NCBI GenBank assembly: GCA_012976225.1
Contig: JAAVVG010000001.1
Coordinates: 1,302,001 to 1,366,000 of the forward strand
Reading direction: 5' to 3'
DNA from: Golubevia sp. BC0850
Lineage: Eukaryota; Basidiomycota; Exobasidiomycetes; Golubeviales; Golubeviaceae
Length of the DNA: 64,000 nucleotides
Part shown: positions 34,005 through 47,199 of the stretch, one piece after another
Numbering within the stretch: position 1 is the first letter of the stretch
Layout of the letters: every line of letters begins with the position of its first letter
The notes under the pieces: generated by a model
Told to the model about the DNA's origin: nothing
Databases searched by the model: none
What the model saw: only the letters and a program-made list of their open reading frames with translations
Position numbers and translations under genes: made by a program

Positions 34005-35114
34005 TCAAATCTCAACCTCCATAAATCCCGAAAGAGTCTCAAGGTCAATTACTTCTTCGACCAGCTCTCTGAGCTTCTCCAAGATGGTGCAGGAACTAAA
34101 TGGAATTTCGATCTTCTTCAAACGTTCCATCCTTATCCCTGCCACCTCTAAACTAGCTGTTACATTACTGTTCCGCTCAATAAGTGCAGAAAGCAAACGT
34201 CCCAGCTCGTAGCTCCCCGTTACTTCTAATCTGATCGATCTCAACAACGGAAGCTTCCTTTCCAAGCTGCCCCAATCATAGACCGTTTTACTCCAAATGT
34301 TAGCCACAGTGGGCAAGTCTTGAAAGTACTGGCTGTTTAATAACCTCAAAGTAGAATTGTAAGGGATAAGCATCCAGGGTGGGAGTTGTGGAAACTGGGC
34401 GCCTGAGCTCCCTAATTCCAGGAGTTCGAGGGAGGGGAATTCCCGAGGAGGACTTTCCGCATCTTCATTGTTGACCTTGACCACCATTAAAAGGTGTTTG
34501 ATTGTTTGAGAAATAGGTTCCAGAACCTCTCTCCAATCACCAGAGGGTCTTGCTTCTTCGATGACGAGAGAGGTCAGATTTGCCTCGAGCCTCGACATGA
34601 ACAAGGCACCCCCTCTCTTGAGCCATACAACCTGAAGCTTTGATGAATTTTGAGATCGGAGTACTTCGTTTCGTCTCACCCCTTCCTTAAACCGAGCGAC
34701 TGAAATGAATGGTTGACTGTCATAGACTCTGAGATCTACCAAGGCTGGGAACTCATTTAGCAGCTTCGCCGTAGAAAGAGAGCCTAGATTAATCTGAACT
34801 TCAAGAATCTTTAGGGTGTGCTTGGATCTCTCCAGATTGTCCATGAAGCTTCGAATGTCTTGCAGTCCGAGGTTTTGAATAGAGACCTGTTCCAGGGTGC
34901 TACCACTGTTGCGATCGAATAAATCGAGGATTTGAGGTTCCCACTTCTGATCTTTGTGTAGGATGAGCTTTCGCCACAGAACTTTATTCCGATTGATGGT
35001 TAAGAGCCAATGTTTGCTGACCCTACGAACCATGACCATATCCTTGGAACTAAGATGCTTGAACTGTTGAAGAAGGACGTCGAGAGGAGGATCATCTTTA
35101 GATAGAGGAGACAT
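34005..35114 (-). CDS. F-box protein with LRR-like repeats
   Basis: One uninterrupted exon of 369 residues starting at the ATG at 35114 (MSPLSKDDPPLDVLLQQF). The first 50 residues form an F-box-like helical unit: LLQQFKHLSSKDMVMVRRVS, then KHWLLTINRNKVLWRKL. The remainder has irregular Leu-rich repeats of the kind seen in fungal F-box/LRR proteins (for example LKILEVQINLGSLSTAKLL and FPSLELLELGSSG). F-box proteins link a substrate to Skp1-Cullin-F-box ubiquitin ligases; the substrate is unknown. It is one of few intronless genes in the window. The frame is open further upstream, but without an ATG. It diverges from PIF1 across 343 bp (35115-35457), which holds only promoter sequence. Confidence 0.7.
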   Translation of the reverse strand: MSPLSKDDPPLDVLLQQFKHLSSKDMVMVRRVSKHWLLTINRNKVLWRKLILHKDQKWEPQILDLFDRNSGSTLEQVSIQNLGLQDIRSFMDNLERSKHTLKILEVQINLGSLSTAKLLNEFPALVDLRVYDSQPFISVARFKEGVRRNEVLRSQNSSKLQVVWLKRGGALFMSRLEANLTSLVIEEARPSGDWREVLEPISQTIKHLLMVVKVNNEDAESPPREFPSLELLELGSSGAQFPQLPPWMLIPYNSTLRLLNSQYFQDLPTVANIWSKTVYDWGSLERKLPLLRSIRLEVTGSYELGRLLSALIERNSNVTASLEVAGIRMERLKKIEIPFSSCTILEKLRELVEEVIDLETLSGFMEVEI

Positions 35115-35457
35115 CGAATAGAAGGAAGGAAGCGCAGGTGGCTGGGAGAGTTGTAAGCCGAGAAGGAAGAGAGGGTGGAAGTTCAGAACGAACAGATGGG
35201 AAGTGAGTAAGACGAGAGAGAAGACTTCCGCCGCTTGGTTGAAATCTCTATAAGAATGAAATGGTAACCTACGGATCTTATTCCTTTGATCAATGGGGAG
35301 ACTTGAAAGATGTGGCTCGTGGCTCACGTGAAGGGGAAGGAGAGGAGAAGAGAAGAGCTTCGCGCTTTTTGGAGACTCCGACACCTTCTTTCGAGCATCG
35401 CAATCAAAACGTCAACTTCTTCAAGAGCCTCACTTTCGCGACAGTTTAGATTATAGA

Positions 35458-37334
35458 ATGGATTTCAAAGATCCAGCCTTGAAGCAAAAGAATGGACCTG
35501 CTCCAAGATCAGGTCTAGGTGGGCTCAAGAGAGAATGGTCAAACCCTGATGCAGATCTCAATGGCAGTGGCAAGTCGACTGCAACTAAAGGAAAGGAGGT
35601 CATAGATCTCAGTGGTGATGACGATGGAATTCCAGGTGAGTTTGATCTACGGCTTGGCGGTTTCAGTGAGAGGTATTCATTCAGGGAGTCGCAGCAAGAG
35701 ATGTGGGATCTCACAAAGGAAAGAAAAGAGAGACAGCCTTCTATTAGTTTCCGCGATGCTATGATCAGAAGCACCGGCTGAATTCCTGATATTGTTCTCC
35801 TCCTTCCAGTCAAAAAGCAGAGAGGCAACGGGTTTACAAACGCCTCTTCACTCCAACGTACCAGCTCCAACTCTAGTCCAGCTCCTTCCTCTTCAGCCGC
35901 CACCTCCCAATCTGGAAAGCGTGGTCTTCCATCTCTATTCACCAAGAATTCGAGTCAAATTAAAGCAGACAAGGGAAAGGAAAAGGCCGCGTCCGGCTCT
36001 GGTCAGAATGCTTTGAACTTCCCAAACAAGAAGGCAAACATCGGTGGAGTCTTTCTCTCTGTGGAACAGAGAAAGATCTTGAATTGTGTTGTTGATGAGG
36101 GAAAAAGTGTGTTTTTCACTGGTTCTGCTGGTTAGTAAACGTCTTGAGTCCAGGGGTGAGAGCTGAGGAGGGTTGAGTGGTGCGAGAGAGGAGGAAGAGA
36201 ATGGAGCCGCTTGTTCCCCTGTCCTTAGATGATTGGATGGAAACGAAAGCCCAGTATGATTTCTGTCCATCAGAATAGTAGAAATTGCGTTGGAAAGACG
36301 CGGTATCGAACGCATACATTCACTTTTCTCGCGAAAAGACTTTCCAACTCACCTCAGCTATCCTCTTCTTCCCCCTCTCTCTGCTCATTCAGGTACTGGA
36401 AAGTCTGTTCTTCTTCGTGAGATCATTACTGGTCTTCGTCGTAAACACGCTGCCAAACCTGATGCGGTAGCAGTGACAGCTTCTACGGGTATTGCAGCCT
36501 GCAACATCGGAGGAGTGACTCTACACTCCTTCTCTGGAATCGGTCTAGGAGTTGAAGACGCTTCCATCTTGATTCAGAAGATTAGAAAGAACAAGAAGGC
36601 TGCTAGTAGATGGCTGAGAACTAGTGTCCTTATCATCGATGAGAGTGAGTTCTTCTCGACCTTTCTGAAAGTTATCTCGACTTGTTCTACTCGTCGCTTA
36701 CCCTCGTTTCTTTCCTATCTAGTCTCTATGGTCGACCCTATATTGTTCGACAAACTTGAACAGATCGCTCGTACCCTACGCAAGAAGCCAGATGTGCCAT
36801 TCGGAGGTCTTCAAGTGAGTAATCCTCTTCTCTGCGTTCGATATCTTCCAACATTCTCGGATCTGATGTTTCCAACTCCCTCTCTGATCTAGGTCATCAT
36901 TACTGGAGATTTCTTCCAACTGCCACCAGTCATCAAAGGTGGAGAGACGAGGTTCGCCTTCCAAGCCAAGACGTGGGACCAAGTTATGAATCACAAGTTC
37001 AACCTTACTCAAGTTTTCCGTCAGCAAGATCCAACCTTCATCAACATGCTGAACGAGATGCGTTACGGAAAGCTCAGTTCAACCACTATCGCTGCTTTCT
37101 CTAAGCTCAAACGTTCTCCTCAGACGGACACTTTCGATCCAACCGAGCTCTACCCTCGTCGCGAGGATGTGGAAAGCGCCAACAAGAGAAGAATGGACTC
37201 TCTCAAAGGTGAAATCTGGTCCCATACAGCTTTTGACCATGGAGATGCAAAAATCTGCGACAACTTCTTGGCCTTGAGAACGTGAGTTCATCCATCTCCT
37301 TCTCAATTAAGCTTTCAACGACCGTATCTGATCA

Positions 37335-37378
<44 letters not shown>

Positions 37379-38531
37379 TCTCACCAGCGTCACTCTTCGT
37401 GTGGGAGCTCAAGTCATGTTAATCAAGAACCTAGATGATACTCTCGTCAATGGTTCGATTGGTACCGTCATGGGTTTCTACACTCAAGCGGAATCCAACG
37501 CCTTGGAGGTGACTCCCTCCGGTATCGCTCCTGGCACTATCTACAAGGAACTCAAAGAACTCGAAGAAGCAGAAGCCGACGTTATACCAGACGTCAAACC
37601 AGACGTCAAGTCCAAAGCTGATAAGAATCGTTACCCTCTAGTCAGATTCTTACAACGAGATGGGGGTTTCAGAACTTATTTGACTACTCCTGAGAGTTGG
37701 AAGAATGAGCTACCGAACGGAGAAATTGTAGCTTCTCGTTCTCAGATTGTGAGTATCAGCAAGGACATCGAGGCACTTCTCCCTTGCCGATCCTCACCTT
37801 TCCTTCTTACCTCGTTCTCCCTCTTTAAATTCGCTCGCAGCCTCTTGTTCTCGCTTGGGCAAGTAAGTATGCTTTGAATGAATACCAATCGTGCGATCGC
37901 CTTTCGCTGATCATGTCCTACTTCCTCTTTTGTTCTACCTCTCGCTCTCAGTGTCGATCCACAAAGCGTGAGTGATCGAGGCAGCTTCTCTCTGTCTCTC
38001 AAAGCTCTTTCTGACCTTCTTCCTCTCTCGTTCCTTCTCTTCTCTTCTTCAGTCAAGGACAAACGCTTCCGTACTGTAGAATCAATCTCTCACGTATCTT
38101 CGAAAAAGGTAAGTTAGCATTCTCCTCAGATAGCGGTGAGGGAAGAAAGACTTAGTGCTGAGACCATCCTTCCTCTCCACTCGTTTCAGGTCAAGCATAC
38201 GTAGCGTTGTCTCGTGCCACCTCTCTCGAAGGTCTTCAAGTGATTGGATTCGATCCTGCCAAGGTGAGTGTTGGACGGAAGGGGATTCTCGCTCGGTCTT
38301 TCCCTGGGCCCACGTATGAACTAGACCATTTCCTCCTTCTTCTTTTGCAGGTTCAAGCTCACCCAACGGTCGTTCAATACTATAATAGCCTAAGTGAGTC
38401 GAATAACCAGAAAGCGGCACCTCCAATGTCGGCTTTCCTCCTGCTGATCTCCTTCCCTTTCCTCCTGCTCTCGTTCCGCAGCCACCATTAGCAACAATGC
38501 CTCTTCTTCTTCTTCCTCTTCTGCTTTTTAG
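35458..38531 (+). CDS. PIF1: PIF1-family DNA helicase
   Basis: Twelve exons: 35458-35635, 35810-36130, 36393-36644, 36723-36814, 36893-37281, 37388-37748, 37841-37862, 37952-37967, 38053-38108, 38190-38263, 38351-38393, 38482-38531, giving 617 residues. The helicase motifs are all present: motif I GSAGTGKS, Ia [45 protein letters not shown], then [31 protein letters not shown], and the C-terminal block PLVLAWAMSIHKAQGQTL with YVALSRA. PIF1 unwinds DNA 5' to 3', removes telomerase, resolves G-quadruplexes and works in mitochondria and nucleus. The block PLVLAWAMSIHKAQGQTL is assembled from exons of 22 and 16 nt plus the start of the next. The N-terminal 110 residues are disordered. It has a mid-size length for the family, shorter than yeast Pif1. 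Confidence 0.92.
37337..37375 (+). repeat. TC dinucleotide repeat in a PIF1 intron
   Basis: About 19 TC units fill most of the 106-nt intron (37282-37387) and run up to the 3' splice site CTCACCAG, where they act as the polypyrimidine tract. Confidence 0.88.
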
Positions 38532-38893
38532 TAAATAACTGGTCTTTCGAATCTGACCATAGATCCCCCTCGTTGACTATCTTTCTCGTTGTACTATGTT
38601 TAAATTGTAGCACCTCTCTCTTTCTCAAGAGCCCGTAACCAAGCATGCCCTCTTTCTAAGATCCCCACAAATTCCTTCTCGACAGCAATCTTGATGTTCT
38701 TGATTCTATTTGACAGAGGTCTCTCTTCTCGTCTGATCTGAAATAGCCTAATCTGCGAGCTGCTTGAGACCTTGAGACTCGCGAAATAAGTGCTGCTGCA
38801 AGCTTCTCTCCCACTCAACCCATCTTTATCCTCAAAGTCGTTGTTACCGATCGAAACAGAGCAACGAGGTTAGCTAGTATCAAATCGTTCAAG
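38532..38893. other. PIF1 to MKT1 intergenic region
   Basis: About 360 bases. It holds the PIF1 3' UTR and MKT1 promoter. No gene is seen; the reverse-strand frame at 38600-38818 has no supporting features. Confidence 0.5.
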
Positions 38894-41800
38894 ATGGTTA
38901 ACGGACTAGATGGTGAGTGAAAGAGTGCAGAATAGACAGAGTTAAAGGAGAGGATGCTGTGATCTATTATCCTCAAGCTAATGATAATCCCTTCTCTCTC
39001 ATCTTGTTCGGTTCAGCCTATCTTCGCGATCATAAGCTGATTCAAAAAGCACCCTTATCTGCTTTGAAGGATACTAGATTAGGAATCGATCTTGAAGTTT
39101 ATCTACGTGGGGTTCTATCCAATCCAGCAACTTCCGAACCAGTGGTGGCAGCTTTAGGTGGTTCTCCTCTAGCTTTAATCTCTCACATAGAGAACGATTT
39201 GAGATCCTTAGAAAGATCTCGTATCAAACCAGTCTTTGTTCTATCAGGTTTACCTCCTTCTCCTTCTCCTTCCTCAAATCCGAATCCAAACCCTTCAAAT
39301 CCTTCTCAAAAGAATCGAAATCAACCTCAGCAACCTCCTCCTACAGTACCAGCCGTAGCTCAAAAGTATTTCGCAGAAGAAGATTGGAGAATTCATGAGA
39401 GGAACAAAGGGTGGGAAAGTTATGATAAGGCGGATCTAGAGAGTATGAATCAAGCTTTCGCCAGAAGTGACAGTTTGGAGATCTTGGACCTCGTTAGGAA
39501 CGTTCTCAGGGCTTTGAGACATAGGAATGTGGAATACTTGGTGGCCCCCTACATGGCAAGTGGTCAGGTGAGTAGAGTCGGTAGAGTGGGGTTGGAGGCG
39601 ATGAGCGCTGCAGTGGAAGGAGGAAAGGAGGAATTGGAATCTCCAAGCTTTTCACGATGGGTTCTCTTCCTATATGATGCATGCAGTCTGATTCATCGAT
39701 TGGGAAGCATACATGCAATCCAACGAAGGCCTTTGTTTAACCAGCGTTCCGATCTATTTCTCCCTTATCTCCCAGCTCGTCTCCCTCGAACGACACCACA
39801 AGGCCTACGTCCACTCCATGTACGGCAGAGACGATCTATTCATGTTCGATAGAGTCGACAAGGTCATCCTCTCGCTAACCCTCTCCCGAGACAACCCAGC
39901 CGAATCCTTCTTCACCTTCGCCTCCAAATCTGCAATCATGAACGAGCTAAGATGCAACGAGGAAGAGTTCCTCGACATGTCTCTTCTAGCTGGATTCGAA
40001 TTCTGTCCTCCTCTACCTGGTCTCCTCGATGGAGCTCTAACAGCTCCAGTTCAAGTTCAGCCAGGAGTCCCACCTCAAGTCGACATCTCCAGGGCGATGG
40101 GTCTGGTCAAGCAGTACAGAAGTGGGTTCACCGTCTGTGTAGCTCTCGAGAACCATCATCCAGCAATGGCTCAATCAGGATACGTGGATCTCTTCTGTAG
40201 GGCTAGGTGTATGATCAAGTACTGCCTAGTCATCTCTGCTGAGGAAGGAAAGGTGATGCCTCTGCCCTTGGCTACACCTCCTCAAGCCGCAGTTCTTGGT
40301 AACTCAGTGGGATTAGGAGCTAACGGACCGACTCCAGGAGGAATTGGATCTAGTGCTGGAACAGGAGGTCCAAACATCCCAACTCCAGCCGACGTACCTG
40401 TGGACCTTCAAGACATCTTCTCCCTCAGACTCCCAGACGAAGTCTTCCTTCATCTCTCCCGAGGTCTAGTCGGTGCAAGCGCTCTTCGATGGCTGACCTC
40501 AGGTGTCATTCTCGAGCCACCTCCATTCGATAATGGAGATACGGAGGAGTATCGTCGATTCGTCAGAGAGAATCTGACTGAGAAACACGAGTCTCCCAGG
40601 TGCGTAGCTATTGCCCTCCTTCGATCTGCCCTTCACACGACTTGGCAGTCTCGAAAGGTCGGAGCTGTCTACTGGTTTGCTCCTACAACCGAGCACACTA
40701 TTCCACACGGATCCAGAACCACTCAGTCTCTCATCGAAAGGACAAACATGTGGAACGTTCCGGTCTCTTTCGTCGAGGAGGAACTCAGGAGGCAACACTC
40801 TTCTACCATCGACATCGCTCTCTGCGTTGGCGCTACCGGAAGTGGAACTCTAGCCTCTCGAACGAAGACTCCCAAGCAGACTCCTCAGTCAATCCCCAAG
40901 GTCGGAAAGGGAGGAGTTCAACCGAACCCTAGCTCATTCGTTCTGGACAAAAAGGACGAAGTGGTGGCTAACGTCATCTGGCGAATGCTAGAACTTCGAG
41001 GTTTCCTGAATCACGATCATCTTCACACCTGTTTCGCAAGAGCTCTTCACTTGGCTCTTAAGGATGCGAGGTTGAACGACAAGCTTCAGGAACCTCTCTT
41101 CTTAGCTTTGGAACTTCTTCGAGCTCAAGTCCTTCACTCAAATTGGTTCAGCAACATCCAATTCAGCGGAGGACCGTCCTTGGGAGAACCCGCCGATCAA
41201 AAGAAATTACTTCTAGTGATGCGCTGCTTCTCTTTGATTCCTATGACCTTCAAGCCAGTGGCATGGGACGTCAATCTAGCTCCTCTCAGTCGAGAACTTC
41301 TAGTCTTCAACTCTTTCTCTAAATCTCTGGGTAGAAGTTTGAGGCATCTGGTGGAGATGATCGCAAGTAACATGCTGCTGAGAGGAGACGCCAGACGAGC
41401 TAGAGATGATTATCTAGATATCGCTCTTTCCTTACCTTTCAGACACGATGCCGATACAGCCTTGGGAATTCTAGTCAAATGCTACATCGAAGGAGTTGCC
41501 AGTCTTAGAGAAGGAGAACCAATCCCTGCGGACATCAAGTGGGATGAGCCTTCTCTTCTAGAAACGAAGCAAGTGGTGGTAGCTGCTTTGGAAGACACCT
41601 TCAGGAATGTCAAGGATGTCAGTGCAGAGTTGAAGAGAGGATTCCGATTCTGGGATGCTGTGAGTACTAATGCATCTGGGGAGGCTGGTAGCAAAGAGGC
41701 GGGGGTGTCAAGAAAGATGAGAGAAAGATTAGAGATCCTTGAAGGACCTAGAAGAGAACGACAGAGACACTCAAGATAAATTACAAGTGCTTTCAAAGGC

Positions 41801-41967
41801 GGTGAAGTCTTACTGACCTTCGTTGCTCTTTCTTTGCCGCTCAAACTCGATTGCTTCAGCTCATGAAAGCAGTAGAAATCCTCAAAAACGAGAACTCTAT
41901 CACCCCAGAGGTAGCTCAACAGTTTGAGGCTTCGAACGCCTGGTTGCGCCCAATGGCTCAATTCTAA
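38894..41967 (+). CDS. MKT1: Mkt1-like post-transcriptional regulator (XPG-fold)
   Basis: Four exons (38894-38912, 39017-39567, 39776-41659, 41860-41967) give 853 residues, near the size of yeast Mkt1 (about 830). The N-terminus MVNGLDAYLRDHKLI and LKDTRLGIDLEVYLRGVLS is the degenerate XPG-N nuclease fold. The XPG-I part reads NVEYLVAPYMASGQ spliced to LVSLERHHKAYVHSMYGRDD and FDRVDKVILSLTLS. The long C-terminal part carries the Mkt1 domains, with KKDEVVANVIWRMLELRGFL and FWDALMKAVEIL. Mkt1 with Pbp1 binds poly(A)-binding protein and influences translation and stability of certain mRNAs, including that of HO and mitochondrial-protein genes in yeast. Most XPG catalytic acids appear lost, as in the family. 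The first coding exon is only 19 nt. An intron frame inside 39568-39775 has no stop in one phase, so automatic annotation may misjoin it. Confidence 0.88.
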
Positions 41968-43307
41968 GGACTTGATGGGTTAGGAGGGCTTGGAAAGGGT
42001 TGGAGTTGGTCGCTTTGTGCATCAGAGCTTTTGTATGAGGGTATTTGAGAAAGGTGAAGGGATCAGAGTGAAATGAAAAGAAAAACTTTCGACTATCTGA
42101 TGGAAGCCTGAAATCGAAGAGTGATCTGAAAGAAACGAAACGAGAAGTCTCTGATCGGCTGTCACATTCTGATTTGAGTAAAGTTTCGTTGCGGAACTTA
42201 TTTATCATAAGACTAAGACAGAAGGGAGAGAGCGAGAGTGTTGAAAACGACGAAAACGAAGACGAAGAAGAGGTGTTTTAAAATGCAATTGGACACCGTG
42301 GAAACAAACAGGGCGATACTCATACAGTGATAGAGGAGGGAAAAGATACGAGAAACAAAAGAAAAAGAAAGGGAGGTGGGTAGAAGTGGTAGACGTTGTC
42401 ATCGTGAAAGCTTTCTATAATTCTTCGTCAAAACTCAGTTTTGAAGAATGGAAGTGGGGTTTGCTTGCGAATTTATTTATGGATCTCTATCTGAAAGGGA
42501 TTTAATGCTTTAATGATTGATAGAGAGACATAAGATTGAAATAATTGAATTGTTGAAAGCCCAAGAAACCGCGATGATGTATTGATGATTAGAGAGAAGT
42601 TCTTTCTTTTGTTTGAAGGGTATCATTTGCATGTGTAGCGTCTTTATGTCTTAAGAGAGACAAATTTTGTTTTGGGTGCTTTGTTGTAAGCCTTTGCATT
42701 TTGAGGTTTTGAGAAGAGAAAGTCTTCGTCGTTTGAATTGTGAAGGGAAGAAGAGGGAAAGTTTGAGACTTCTTTTCTATTTCTATTGTCAAGTCTTTTC
42801 TGATTGAGATTGATCTATGGATTTGGAAGGAGTAGAAAAGAATTAAATGTGAGATAGCTGGAAAAGAGAAAAAGAGTTCGAAGAAGAAATTTGAAGTTTG
42901 AGAAGCATGCTTGGAAGGGAAAAAACCCCAGATGATGAGAAGGCTAAACCGATAGAGATTAAGAAAGATTAAAAGAAATTGCGATGATAACCTCTACGTA
43001 GTGATTGGATTTCGGGTTGCATGCTTGCGTCGACCAGAGAATGAGAGAAAGCCTGTTTCTTTTCCTTCTGACTGATGTAAAGTTATTGCTTCATAGAACG
43101 TTTCCTTTTCTCCTTCTTTAAGGAAAAGTCTCAGTGGCGAAGAAGTTATTGACATTAAGTGGAAGGGAATTTGAGAGTAGATTTGTTGAGGAAGGTTGTT
43201 TCCTAGATTTTGAGGTTCTGGTTTTGAGGTTTTAGGTGCTTTGGAGAGAGGAATGTACAGTTGAGGTTTGGTAGAGAAGGAGTCGATTTGATTGGGGAAG
43301 TACTAGA
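41968..43307. other. Long convergent gap between MKT1 and DED1
   Basis: About 1.3 kb between two converging genes, A/T-richer than its surroundings, with many T runs. Short reverse-strand frames (41900-42208, 42205-42402, 42589-42792) show no domain. An unusually long DED1 3' UTR or an unannotated non-coding RNA would fit, but nothing in the sequence proves it. Confidence 0.45.
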
Positions 43308-45832
<2,525 letters not shown>

Positions 45833-47199
45833 GATAAAAGGAAAGTAGGTAAAAGGGGGGTTGGGGTGATGTTGATTGGTAGGGAGGGGAAAATTTTCGA
45901 AGGAAGCAATTGAAAAATTTTCATAGCCACTCGAAAACGCGACCTTTCCCTAAGAGAAATGAGATCAACTTCTTCCTCTGCTTCTTCCAAGACCATCATC
46001 AAAACGTGAGTTTACTGAGATCGAGAGAGAAAGTTGCAAGTGAAAGTTAAAGGTGGCTAAATAGTCTGAGAGGCATTGCAAAGGAGAAGGCAGCTACCTA
46101 CTGCTCTGGGTCTGGAAGAAGAAGAAAGTTGGGAAGACAAAAAGTTCTACTGCTCAGCCATTACCCGAGATGATCTTCGCACCAAAGGAATCTCGTTAGT
46201 CCTATTCTATACATGAGGATAACGTTGCATTCAAAGTTTCAGCCTTGTCTGAGGTAATTCGAGCCATCCTTTTCATCAACAGCCTCCTAGTCTCCTGCTG
46301 ACCTCTTAGCCATGGGGGGGGGACTTCGGAGACTGGAGAATCGGACCAGATAGATTTCGGAGAACAGAGAACAGGATTGGAGGATGGTCGCTGAGAAGGA
46401 TAGTCGCATTTGCCATCTGGGAAGGAAGAATTGAACTCTGATTTTTCTTTCTCCCTTCTCCCACTCCTACTACCTCTCACCCTCTTTGGTGATCTAGATT
46501 TCTTCACTTCTCATTTCTTTGCCTCTGTCTGCGTATCCTCAAACGTCTCTCTGCTGTGAGCCTTGCCCCTTGTACCCTCTCATATATTTATGTACCCCTT
46601 CAATTCTTAGTTTTCTTCGGTCTGTAGATCTTTCTGTCTCAATTCTACTTAACATGACGCAATGCCGAGCGAGAAGAAGCGTGACCTCGAGTTGATGGTG
46701 TCGAGTTTAATCATCCTGCTACGGCTTACCACCAATCCAATCAAACCAGAATGCCAAAATTAACGACCCGTAAAGGGATGGACTAACAAAGGCAAAGAGA
46801 GCAAATAGAATTGGATTCAATCTACTAACGTTCTGATACAATCTAGAAACCAGGAGGAGGAGGAGGAATTGGAGCATCTCATCTGCTCTTGCCGCAAGTT
46901 TCAATCAACCTCGACGGCTTCGATGGAAGAGCATGAACAAGGTCCTCAGCCTCACTGAACGTTTCTGAATGTATCAGGCTGAAGTATATATAGTTGAATG
47001 GATCACATCGTAAGAAGAATTCTCCTGTTCCTCCAGGTCGATTCAACCGGACATTTCTTTCAGACCACACATCTTCCGCTCTTCTGAACGGAAAGTTAGC
47101 TACCTAGATCAAGTCTCTAATCCCCAAAATATCTTTGAAAGGTTCAAATAACGAATCAACAACAGGTCTAAGGTCCGAGCTACACCTGCTCTCCTAGAC
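45833..47199. other. Gap between DED1 and MFS transporter with one possible short exon
   Basis: About 1.4 kb. At 45959 an ATG opens MRSTSSSASSKTIIKT, followed by an AC|GTGAGT donor; this looks like a first exon, divergent from DED1 over 126 bp. I could not find a convincing second exon. A coding-like phrase GLEEEESWEDKKFYCSAITR lies near 46110-46180 in a phase that does not join the donor. The reverse frame 46202-46507 is Arg/Ser-rich and unsupported. 46690-47190 holds nothing recognisable except TATATATA near 46985, which may serve the next gene. Confidence 0.35.

Noticed and set aside
35112-35384. N-terminal extension of the F-box gene to 35384
   Set aside because: The open frame begins with GTG and has no ATG before 35114; it probably reflects promoter sequence without stops.
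39568-39775. MKT1 intron read as coding
   Set aside because: One frame is partly open, but splicing APYMASGQ directly to LVSLERHHKAY restores the family's conserved block and the phase.
46202-46507. Reverse-strand 101-codon Arg/Ser-rich frame
   Set aside because: It begins with GTG rather than ATG, has a donor-like site inside, shows no family resemblance, and no partner exon was found.
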